Shown: one piece after another, positions 1 through 9,747 of the stretch
Position numbering within the stretch: position 1 is the first letter of the stretch
Layout of the letters: each line of letters begins with the position of its first letter
NCBI GenBank assembly: GCA_016098155.1
Contig: JAAAJB010000066.1
Location: 1-64,000 of the forward strand
Length of the DNA: 64,000 bases
Direction: 5' to 3'
DNA from: Actinomortierella ambigua
Lineage: Eukaryota; Mortierellomycota; Mortierellomycetes; Mortierellales; Mortierellaceae
Notes under the pieces: generated by a model
What the model saw: the letters and a program-made list of their open reading frames with translations, nothing else
Told to the model about the DNA's origin: nothing
The model's database searches: none
Position numbers and translations under genes: made by a program

Positions 1-1606
1 GAGTCTTGAAGGTCATGACGGCAATAGGCTTGCCGGGCAGGATGTAACCAATGACGTACTCGGTAATGATGTTCAGACCAGGCTGCTGGTTGGTGACGGC
101 CTGCACAATGCCGACGGGCAGGACAAAGAAGGCCGACATGGCAACGGCGAGCAGACAGCCCCACCAGGGGAGCTTGTAATCCCAGACCTCGCAGGTGATG
201 ATCGAGACAATGGTCATGACAACGAAGACAGTACCATACCACCAGTCGGGCACCTCGGGGTAGGCCTGCATGAGTCGGTGGTGGACGTCCTCGGAATCGG
301 AACGGGAGGCGCGCCACTGAGCAGCAATCTTCTTGCGGTGGAACAGGATCGTGTGCGAGATGAGCGAGGCCAGACCGGCGAAACCGATGCCGTAGGTCAG
401 GGCGAAGAAGGTCGAGATGCGGAGAGGACCATAGGCCTCACCCTTAACGGGGTCGTACATACCGTTGCTCATCACATCCAAAGGCTCATAAGGCGAACCA
501 TCGGTGCGGTACAGCTTCTGGGTGATCATGACAAACCGCTTGGCATCCCACAGGTTGTTATAGTAGGCGATGGGGGTCATGATCCACACCACAAAGATCA
601 CACCCACCAAAATGTTGGCAATGGCCCACCAGGGGACAACCAAGGGCGAGGCCAAGAAAGCCACAATGGTGTTCCAGTCAAACGACAGCACACCGAGGGC
701 CATACCGTGCGGACCAAAGATCTGCGCGTGAAGAACGCTGTCCTTGTTCATCCAGCAGATCCACGAGAAGGTCGCCAGCACGGGGAAGATGTAACCGGGC
801 AACCAGGTGTAGAAGAACATGCCCAGGGCGGCCACAACAAAGAACTTGTAGCGCGTCCACTGGCCGGGCTGGAGATCCTCATCCTTGTGCAACGCATTGA
901 ACAGCGAGACCTGGACCAAGTTGGCGGGCCAGATCATGGCCGAGGGGTAGACCAGGTAGCGGCGGAGGACACCGGCCATGCCGTAGCCGACGGTCTGGGT
1001 GCACAGGCAGAGAAGGAAGTTTGCCAAGAAGCCAAAGTCCTCCTTGTAGAACACCTTTTGAATGACAGTGACATCGATCGAGTAGGCGGGCTGGGCAGCA
1101 CAGTTGGCGGTGAGCGAAATCAGGACGTGCTCCTTCATGTTGAAGGGACCGGGGTTCATAAATCCGTGGGGAAGGACCGTGGCCAGGAACTTGCCGGCTG
1201 GGTAGGCCAGCAGCTGGACGACCAGAGGCGACAGCCACATGGGGGTCGTACGGAACCACCTTTTAGATTGGAAATAAAGAAATAAAGGAAAGAAAAAATA
1301 AAGACATGTCGCGTGAGTGAGAATAAAAGAGGGAAACGTAGTTAAGAACGAAAAAAAAATACAAATTGGCGATTAAACATACAAGAACATGTTGAGGAAG
1401 GACAGAACGCCGGAAAAGAGGATTGCGAGGACAAAGTAGCGGAAGGTCATCACAGGGAGAGTAGGGTCGTCCTTGTTGGAGACGATGGCAGCGACCTCGG
1501 GGATGGGAGAGTTCTCCTCCTCCTCAAGCTCCATTACTGGAGACTCTATGTCGTGCTTCTCACTGTACGCCGCCTCAGGAACATATTCTGCTTTTTGTTC
1601 TGACAT
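1..1606 (-). CDS. OPT-family oligopeptide transporter 1 (partial, 3' end outside window)
   Basis: Proton-coupled oligopeptide importer of the fungal OPT family, an integral membrane protein. Exon 1 is 1383..1606 and exon 2 is 1..1259, still open at the window edge, so about 494 N-terminal residues are present of roughly 726. The cytosolic N-terminus ends in the family motif ENSPIPEVAAIVSNKDDP followed by LPVMTFR, and exon 2 carries the NPGPFN loop. The intron donor is GTATGT and the acceptor AAAAG; the join restores NMFL-WFRTTP, the same split codon as in the five paralogues downstream. The start is the ATG opening MSEQKAEYVP, which is collinear with the paralogues. By eye its closest relative in the array is OPT5 (same KHDIESPV stretch and FVLAILFS segment). 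Substrate range cannot be read from the sequence. Confidence 0.95.
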
Positions 1607-2754
1607 GGCAGGCGATTATGAAGGATGTGTGTATGAGTGTGTTTGTGTGTGTGCAGGGAAAGGGGTGAGCGGTACAAGGTGGAAGAGGTGTGTCTTGATA
1701 GGGGTGAAGAAGGGTATATGACAAGACACAGCGTGGGGAGGGTCAGAGAGGAAAGTGGGGAGAGGGGTTGAGGAAGAACGGTCGAGAGGGACAAGGAAAC
1801 CGAGAAAAGGGGGTGTGGGTGGTCTTTTATATCTAGTCCAGAAGGATGATGCTTTACTTTTCAATTCTATAAACTATTTTTCCCTGGAGACCTCGTATTT
1901 TGTTTTCCTTCCAGTCTCTTTCTTTCATTTTTTTTTCTTTCTCTGGCTATGTAATGAATTGGGATACGCCATTGTAAGTGTTGTACCAAAGGTCGGATGG
2001 ACAGGGCGAGGCGGACACTGTTGGGCCTAATTGGGCGATTTAGACTTCTGCGCCTTCCAAATTGAACAAAAGCGGAGTGTACCAGGCTGTATTTGTACAG
2101 TTGACTCTCACATATTGTCAACAAAACTAAACTGTATTTGTCTTACACGGCGCTCGGATGTAGATCCGTAAAGGAAAAAGCGGGATTGCACTCCGTCCTG
2201 CTGTTCTCTTATAACCGAAAACAGCCTTTCCACTCTGTACTTTCTCACCTTCTTCCCCCTCCCCTTCCTCATGTGCAACTGGGAACTATCTCACCTTTCC
2301 CAATGGGCAAGGGAAAGAACTCAGACAACACTATCCATGCGCCCCCCCCCCCCTTTTTTTTTCCCCCCCCCCCAAATTCCACTCAAGCCCTCCCTCTCTC
2401 TCTCAGCCCCCTCTGTCTCTCGCTCGCGTGCTCTCCTTGGTTGTACCCTTGCACAAGGGGAGCGCATAGCACGCTCCAAGAAAGGTTTCGCCTATTGCTC
2501 TATGACCATCGCCTGAAAAGAAAAAAGGAAGGAAAGGGAAGGGAAGGGAAGAGGAGAAAAAACACAAACATCCGTATTTGGAACCTCCCCATCAGTCAAT
2601 CCTCAAAAAGAACTATGGGATGGACAGCAAACAATCATTTTGCATTTCAATTGCCACAAGGGAAGGATAGGATTGACGAATATTATAGTATGTGTTTCAT
2701 TTTTTTTCCTACTGGCTAACAAATACATCTCCTTCCCCTTCCGAAAAAAAAAAA
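1607..2754. other. Intergenic region between OPT1 and OPT2
   Basis: It holds the OPT1 leader and core promoter, an upstream ATGGACAGG (1997-2005) and near-palindrome GCCTAATTGGGC (2025-2036) shared with OPT5, and a C/T homopolymer run at about 2342-2374. No other gene is apparent. Confidence 0.6.
1789..1832 (-). promoter_or_regulatory. OPT1 core promoter (TATA plus initiator-like element)
   Basis: On the minus strand an ATATAAAAGA box (1823-1832) lies 217 nt upstream of the OPT1 start. About 22-34 nt downstream of it is GGTTTCCTTGTCC (1789-1801), where transcription would be expected to begin. The same pair occurs before the other OPT genes. The start site itself is inferred. Confidence 0.7.
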
Positions 2755-5074
2755 CTATTGGACTGGGCTGGGCAGGGGCGGTGGTGCGATGGATGGTGCG
2801 CCATCGTACTTGCAGAGGCTGTCGGTACCATAGCCATTACCCCACCAGCTGGGGAACTTGATGCCATGCATACCGACAACCAAGAAACTGACAAGGGTAA
2901 AGATGGCAGTACCGGAATCAAAGGCCGCAGACATGACATAGTTGAAACGCATGTACCACGAGGTGCGGTAACGACGGACCAAGTACTGGAAGATGAAGCC
3001 GACCAGGACCCAGTTGGTGTAGTTGTAAGGCGAGGCAGGAGGCATCATGCCCGTAGCGTTGAGGATGACGGGAATGTGGACAAGCTCGAGCCAGGTGTTG
3101 GGGAACTTCTTCTTCATGAAGTAGAAGGGAATAGGCAGCAAAAAGCCGATGAAGAAGAAGTAGTTGATGATGTTGTAGATCGACTTGGGGCCAAACATGC
3201 GGTCGGGAGCAATCACACCCCAGATGACCGAGGCCGAGTAGAAGGTTCGCGCCATGGGGCACTGAAGGGTCGGATTCGTCTCACAAATGCCAGGCTGCGA
3301 GTTCAGCATCCAGATACTGACACTGACGTTCATCACGGCAGCCAACACTGTGCCCGTCATCTGGGCCCAAAACATGGCACGTGGGGGGACCTTCATGTAG
3401 TGGCCGAGCTTCAGATCACTGGTGAACAACAATCCTTGGTACATCGAGATGTAACCGAGAGTCTTGAAGGTCATGACGGCAATAGGCTTGCCGGGCAGGA
3501 TGTAACCAATGACATACTCCGTAATGATGTTCAGACCAGGCTGCTGGTTGGTGACAGCCTGAACAATACCGACTGGAAGGGCAAAGATGACCGACATGGC
3601 GACAGCCAAAAGACATGCCCACCAGGGGAGCTTGTAATCCCAGACCTCGCAGGTAATGATCGAGATGACGGTCATGGTAACGAAGACAGCACCATACCAC
3701 CAATCGGGCACCTCGGGGTAGGCCTGCATGAGTTTGTGATGGATATCCTCAGACTGGGTACGGGAGGCGCGCCACTGAGCAGCAATCTGCTTGCGGTGGT
3801 ACAGGATAGTGTGGGTGATGAGCGAGGCCAAACCAGCAAAGCCAATACCATAGGCCAGAGCAAAGAAGGTTGCGATGCGGAGCTGACCATAGGCAGCACC
3901 CTTCACTTCATCATATTCACCCTTGGTCATCACATCCAGTGTCTCGTAAGGCTGGCCATTCTCGCGATACAACTCGGCGCCGAACATGGTGAACTTCTTG
4001 GCGTCCCACAGGTTGGTGTAGTAGGCAATGGGGGTCATGACCCAAGCGATCAGGATAAAACCGGCAAAGATATTGACAATAGCCCACCAGGGGACGACCA
4101 AGGGCGAACCGAGGTAGGAGACAATGGTGTTCCATTCAAAGGCGAAAACACCGATGCCCAAGCCTCTAGCACCAAAGATCTGAGCATGGAGGATACTGTC
4201 GTTGTTCAGCCAGCAGATCCAAGCGAACGCACTCAGAACAGTGAAGATGTAGCCAGGAAGCCAGGCATAGCAGAACATGCCGATAGCGGCAACGAGGAAG
4301 AACTTGTAGCGCGACCACTGGCCTGGCTCCAGATCCTCATCCTTGTGGAGGGTGTTGAGAAGAGCGACCTGGACCAGGTTGGCGGGCCAGACCATGGCCG
4401 AGGGGTAGACCAAGTAGCGACGGAGAACACCGGCCATACCGTAGCCGACCATCTGGGTGCACAGGCAGAGAAGCAGATTGGCCAGGAAACCAAAGTCCTC
4501 CTTGTACCAAACCTTCTGGATGACAGTGACATCAATCGAGTAGGCAGGCTGCGCGGCCACGTTGGCGGTGAGTGTGATCAAGACATGCTCCTTGATGTTG
4601 AAGGGACCGGGGTTAAGAGGACCGCTAGGCAGGACCCTGGCCAGGAACTTGCCGGCGGGGTAGGTGAGCAGCTGGACCACAAGGGGTGTGAGAGCCATGG
4701 GCTTGGTGCGGAACCACCTGTTTTTTTTTTTCATTTGAAAAAAAGCGAAGAGAGAGAGAGAGAGAGTTCGGGTTATGAGTTTGGATTTGATCCTAGAACG
4801 ATTAACAAAGTCGAAACAAAACTGGTAGGTGATTTCTCACTGCCACATACATGAACATGTTCAAGAAAGAGAGGATGACGGCGAACATGAAGGCGAGAAG
4901 GAAGTAGCGGAAGGTCATCACAGGGAGAGTAGGGTCGTCCTTGTTGGAGACGATGGCAGCGACCTCAGGGATGGGGGAGTTCTCCTCTTCCTCGAGTTCC
5001 ATCGCTGGAGACTCGATATCGGTCTTCTCCTGGTATACCATGTCAGAGGCATACTCTGTTTTTTGCTCAGACAT
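2755..5074 (-). CDS. OPT-family oligopeptide transporter 2
   Basis: Complete OPT peptide transporter of 728 residues. Exon 1 is 4851..5074 and exon 2 is 2755..4717, with a 133-nt intron (donor GTATGT, acceptor ACAG). The join gives NMFM-WFRTKPMAL. Motifs seen: ENSPIPEVAAIVSNKDDP near residue 30, NPGPFNIKEH, QPGLNIITEYVIGYI, the KxPPR-type loop MKVPPRAMFWAQ, and FYSASVIWGVIAPDRMFG. Many hydrophobic segments run through exon 2, as the family requires. The C-terminus is a proline-rich tail ending PPPLPSPVQ. Its promoter and first codons are nearly the same as those of OPT3, although the bodies differ more. It is expected in the plasma or vacuolar membrane. Confidence 0.96.
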
Positions 5075-5223
5075 GATGTTGCTATGAGACTGAGGCCAAA
5101 TTTAAGGGAGTGAAGTGAGGGGGGATACTGCGGATGTGAGAGAAGAGAGATGAGACAGCGAAAAGGTGAAAAACGCTGCCGCAGCGTGCGAAAAGGTAGT
5201 GGGTGAGGAGGAGCGGTCAAAGG

Positions 5224-5269
5224 GGGACAAGAAACCGCCAGAGTTGCACACTTTTCAAGTCCTTATATA
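5224..5269 (-). promoter_or_regulatory. OPT2 core promoter
   Basis: TATATAA (5263-5269) lies 189 nt upstream of the ATG. The initiator-like GGTTTCTTGTCCC (complement of about 5223-5235) is some 30 nt closer to the gene. The surrounding 600 bp is duplicated upstream of OPT3. Confidence 0.7.
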
Positions 5270-5407
5270 CACTTTCCCAAGGCCGGGGTTGAGAGATACC
5301 AGGGAATCGACTCTTTCTCATTGTCGGTAACTTTTGTGAGAGCATTGGACTTGGCCGGAGTTTGTCGGTTGTTCATCCGACCATATGCCCCCTTTCCCTC
5401 AAGAAAA

Positions 5408-5432
5408 TTTACCTTTCTGCTGCAGAGGTAAA
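5408..5432. promoter_or_regulatory. Inverted repeat upstream of OPT2
   Basis: TTTACCT (5408-5414) and AGGTAAA (5426-5432) form a spaced palindrome about 140 nt upstream of the TATA box. The equivalent site before OPT3 has longer arms. It could be a dimeric factor site; the function is inferred. Confidence 0.4.
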
Positions 5433-6004
5433 CCCGGTATACATACCCGAGGGGAATGCGTTTATTTTGATTTCGGACTGTATTCCGTAACAACCTTTTT
5501 CTCTTACAAGGTGTTAAAGTTAACGGACAGCCACTTAACACAAATTAAAAGAAGGAAGGGGAAATGCACGAGCGACATGGCCAACTACGATCGACGCTTT
5601 TGGCCCTGCATACTCGTCGAACGTAAACATACACTCCGAAGCGCGCGCGTTGATCCCTCTGCAAGGTTTAGAGCTTACGATGGCTCGCGCGCACGTATTG
5701 CTGACGTGACTGATACAAGGATTGGTTTCTTTGCTTAATAAAAGTATATTCTTCTGCTCGTTTTCGAAAAATGGATCAAGAACATCTAACAAGGGCTAGA
5801 AGAAACTGAACTAGCTCTAAGAGCCGAACGTCCTCTCTCTTGGTTTGCAAGTTTAAAATCTTCGACATGGTCAGAACATTCACTGCTTTCCAGATTATAA
5901 TGACAATTCAAGAGACAAAATCATTGAGATGGAAGGCAGGAGTTCTGATAGCAACATTTTTTTTAACCATTAAAAAAAGAAGGTATGTTGGGAAACAAAA
6001 AAAA

Positions 6005-8333
6005 TTAGGCCTCTGGCACCTCAGGAGGTTTAATGATGGACGCGCCATCCAGAAGGCAGTGCGATTTGTACTGGTTGTCTGGGTTGCCCCACCATGTGGG
6101 GAATTCGATGCCATGCATTTGCAGGGCGAAGAACACGATGACAGCAAAAAAGGCGGTGCCGGTTTCAAAGGCCGCGGACGCAACGTAGTTAAAGCGCATG
6201 TACCACGAGGTGCGGTAGCGGCGCAGGAAGAACTGGAAGATGAAACCGACTCCGACCCAGTTCCAGTAGTGGTAAGGAGAGGCAGGAGGCATCATGCCCG
6301 TGGCGTTGAGGATGACGGGAATGTGGATGAGCTCGACCCAGGTGTTGGGGAACTTCTTCTTCAGCAAGTAGAAGGGGATGGGCAGCAAAAAGCCGATGAA
6401 GAAGAAGTAGTTGATGATGTTGTAAATCGACTTGGGGCCAAACATGCGGTCGGGAGCAATCACACCCCAGATGACCGAGGCCGAGTAGAACACGTTGGCC
6501 GAAGGGCACCCAAAGTCCTCGTTGGTAAGGCAAATGCCGGGCTGCGAGTTGAGCATCCAGGTGGCGACTGACAAGTTCATCAGACCAGCCATCAGCGTAC
6601 CCAGCATCTGGGCCCAGAACATGGCACGTGGGGGGACCTTCATGTAGTGGCCGAGCTTCAAATCACTGGTGAAAAGCAGACCCTGAGCCATCGAGATGTA
6701 ACCGAGAGTCTTGAATGTCATGACGGCAATAGGCCTGCCGGGCAGGATGTAACCAATGACGTACTCGGTAATGATGTTCAGGCCAGGCTGCTGGTTGGTG
6801 ACAGCCTGCACAATGCCGACTGGAAGGGCAAACATGACCGACATGGCAACAGCCATAAGACATGCCCACCAGGGGAGCTTGTAATCCCAGACCTCACAGG
6901 TAATGATCGAGATGACAGTCATGGTAACGAAGACAGCTGCATACCACCAGTCGGGAACCTCGGGGTAGGCCTGCATGAGTCTGTGATGGATATCCTCAGA
7001 CTGGGTACGGGAGGCGCGCCACTGAGCAGCAATCTTCTTGCGATGGTACAGGATAGTGTGGGTGATGAGAGCAGCCAGGGCGGCGAAACCGACACCGTAG
7101 GTCAAGGCGAAGAAGGTCGCGATGCGGAGCTCACCATAGGCTGCGCCCTTGGCCTCGTCATACTGGTTAGTAGAGTCCATGACCTCCTTTGTGTTATAGG
7201 GTGTGCCGTCTTCGCGATACAACTTGGAGCCAAACATTTGGAATTTCTTGGCGTCCCACAGGTTGGTGTAGTAGGCAATGGGGGTCATGACCAAGGCAAC
7301 GAAGGCAGCGCCGACCAGGATGTTGACCTCAGCCCACCATGGGACAACCAAAGGAGAGCCGAGATAGCCGGCAATGGTGTTCCAGTCGAAGGCAATGACA
7401 CCGATACCCATGCCGCGAGCACCAAAGACCTGAGAATGAGGAATGCTCTCCTTGTTGAACCAGCAGATCCAAGCGAACGAACTCAGAACAGGGAAGATGT
7501 AGCCAGGAAGCCAGTTGTAGCAGAACATGGCGATAGCGGCCATGACGAAGAACTTGTAGCGCGACCACTGACCTGGCTCCAGCTCTTCATCCTTGTGGAG
7601 GGTGTTGAGGAGAGCAACGTTGACCAAAGTGGCAGGCCAGACCATGGCCGAGGGGTAGACTAGGTAGCGACGGAGGACACCAGCCATACCGTAACCGACC
7701 ATCTGGGTGCAGAGCACAAGAAGGAAGTTGGGCAAGAAACCAAAGTCCTCATTGTACCAGACCTTCTGGATGACAGTGATATCAACGGCATAGGCGGGGG
7801 AGGCACAAACGTTGGCAGTGAGCGAGATCAAGACGTGCTCCTTGATGTTGAAGGGGCCAGGGTTCATGAAACCGTGAGGCAGAACAGCAGCCAGGAACTT
7901 GCCGACAGGGTAGCCGAGCAGCTGGACGACCAGAGGCGACAGCCACATGGGCGTGGAGCGGAACCACCTGTTGTAGTAAAGGAGGAAGAGGAAACCAAAA
8001 GTATAAAATAGAATGAGAGATCGATTGCGGGGGGTTGAGCGAAACAGCAGATGCGAACATGGAAATGTAGAGCGTGCTATAGTCTACACCCGAATAACGA
8101 TCAACGTACAAGAACATGTTGAGGAAGGAGAGGACAGCGGAGAAGGAGAAGGCGATAACGAAGTAGCGGAAGGTCATGACGGGGAGGGAGGGATCATCCT
8201 TGTTGGAGACGACAGCAGCGACCTCTGGGATGGGAGAGTTTTCTTCTTCCTCGAGCTCCACGACGGGAGACTCGATATCGGTCTTCTCTTGGTACACCGT
8301 GTCAGAGGCATACTCTGTTTTTTGCTCAGCCAT
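6005..8333 (-). CDS. OPT-family oligopeptide transporter 3 (chimeric)
   Basis: Complete 728-residue OPT transporter. Exon 1 is 8110..8333 and exon 2 is 6005..7967, with a 142-nt intron (donor GTACGT, acceptor ACAG) splitting the conserved L-W junction. All OPT motifs seen in OPT2 are present, including NPGPFNIKEH and MKVPPRAMFWAQ. The tail ends PPEVPEA. From the ACTCGAT stretch at about 8271 to the ATG, exon 1 follows OPT2 (EQKTEYASD, VYQEKTDIESP), as does its promoter. From there to the stop, including the intron, it follows OPT4 almost base for base. The gene is therefore best read as a crossover product carrying the OPT2-type promoter on an OPT4-type transporter. Confidence 0.96.
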
Positions 8334-8489
8334 TATGTTGCAATGAGACCGAGGTCAAGGTTAGGGGAGCGAGGGGAGGAGGGAGGAATATGGATAATAT
8401 GTATGGGAGAGGTAGCGACAAGGGTAGATGGTGATAAGACGCTGTCGCAGTGTGCGAAAGGTAGTGGGTGAGGAGGAGCGGTCAAAGGA

Positions 8490-8534
8490 GGACAAGAAAC
8501 TGCCAGAGTTGCACACTTTTCAAGTCCTTATATA
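8490..8534 (-). promoter_or_regulatory. OPT3 core promoter
   Basis: TATATAA (8528-8534) lies 195 nt upstream of the ATG. GTTTCTTGTCC (complement of 8490-8500) sits about 30 nt downstream of the box. It is nearly identical to the OPT2 promoter. Confidence 0.7.
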
Positions 8535-8681
8535 CACGTTCCCAAGGCAAGGGATGAGAAACGAATGAGCAGATACCCGGGAATCAACTCTTTCTCGTTG
8601 TCGGTAACTTTTGCGAGAGCATTGGAGTTCGACGGTTCGTCGGTTGTCCATCCGAGCATGTGTCCCCTTTCCCACAGGATT

Positions 8682-8708
8682 GTTTACCTTTCTGCTGTGA
8701 AGGTAAAC
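8682..8708. promoter_or_regulatory. Inverted repeat upstream of OPT3
   Basis: GTTTACCTT (8682-8690) and AAGGTAAAC (8700-8708) form perfect 9-bp arms around a 9-nt spacer. It is the counterpart of 5408-5432 before OPT2. The half sites resemble forkhead-type GTAAAC, but no factor can be assigned. Confidence 0.45.
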
Positions 8709-9020
8709 CCGGCACACATGCCGGGGTGCTGTGTTTGTTTTGATTTCGGTATGTATTCCGTGACAACCTCTCCGTCGACTTCTCAAGGTGTTCAGTTCAA
8801 CCGGCAGCCTCTGAACACAAATTGAAAGAAGGAAAAGGGAATGCACGAGCGACATGGCCAACTGCGACCGACGCTTTTGGCCCTGCATACTTGTCAAACA
8901 TAAACATACACTCCGAAGAGCGCATTGATGCCCCTGCAAGGTTCAGAGCTTGAGATGGCTCGTGCGCACGTACTGTTGACTGACTGATGCTAGGATTGGT
9001 TTCTTTTGCTTAAAAAAGTA

Positions 9021-9172
9021 TTGTCGTTTTCATCTTTTTTTACTGCTCGAAGTTGTTATTCAGGGATTAGTTTTTGCATATTAGGGCAAGATCATATGGG
9101 AGGCGGTCCTAATAGGAGCTCAAAGCGCAATTTACTTGCTCCAAGTAAGATAAAAATGTGTGAAAAGGACAA
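9021..9172. mobile_element. MITE-like insertion with TA target-site duplication
   Basis: This 152-bp block is missing from the otherwise matching spacer between OPT2 and OPT3 (about 5744-5750). It starts TTGTCGTTTTCA and ends TGAAAAGGACAA, inverted repeats matching at 11 of 12 positions. TA flanks both sides (9019-9020 and 9173-9174), while the empty site has a single TA-rich junction. There is no coding capacity. The structure fits a Tc1/mariner-type miniature element, though only one complete copy is visible here. Confidence 0.6.
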
Positions 9173-9747
9173 TAGATTCTTCTGCTCGTTTTTCAAAAAT
9201 GGATCAAGAACATTTAACAAGGACTAGAAGAAACTGAACTAGCTCTAAGAGCCAAACGTTTTCTCTCTTGGTTTGCAAGTTTAAAATCTTCGACATGGTC
9301 AGAACATCCGCTGCTTTCCAAGTTATATAATGACAGTTCAAGAGACAAGATCTTAGATATTGCCGTTTTCATCCGTTTTGAGGACTCCTGTTCTCGCAGT
9401 TAGTTATTCGAGGCTTGTGTATCGAACAATTACTGCAGGTTATTCCCAGTAGTAGCGAGAATAGATCACGGCGCGTCTTCAAATAAAAGTGGCCATCCTC
9501 TGTGTTTTAAAATTCACATCCTTCACCTCTCTCACCTCCTCTCTCTTACCAGTGATGTTGATCAAGGCATAACATTTGCTGAACGGAAATCAAATAAAAA
9601 ATAAGCTAAGAATAACAGGTTGTTCAGCCAAAAAGTAGGAGTTCTGAAAGCTAAAAGTTACATTTTTATTCGAATGCGATCCTGTGTATTAGGCAACATT
9701 TTTGTTAACCATTAAAAAAAAAGAAGGTATGTTGGGAAACAAAAAGA

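Larger units (their letters stand above)
5012..8270. repeat. Tandem duplication unit, copy A
   Basis: This unit runs from inside exon 1 of OPT2, through its promoter and the OPT2-OPT3 spacer, to the same codon region in exon 1 of OPT3. It is repeated directly by copy B (8271-12010), with high similarity in coding, intron and spacer DNA alike. Both boundaries fall at the ACTCGAT stretch in exon 1. Confidence 0.75.

Noticed and set aside
2692..4854. A 720-codon plus-strand open frame opposite OPT2, and similar long antisense frames opposite the other OPT genes
   Set aside because: It lies exactly antisense to a well-supported OPT exon. Its Asp/Gly/His-rich translation is the usual mirror of biased codon use and matches no family.
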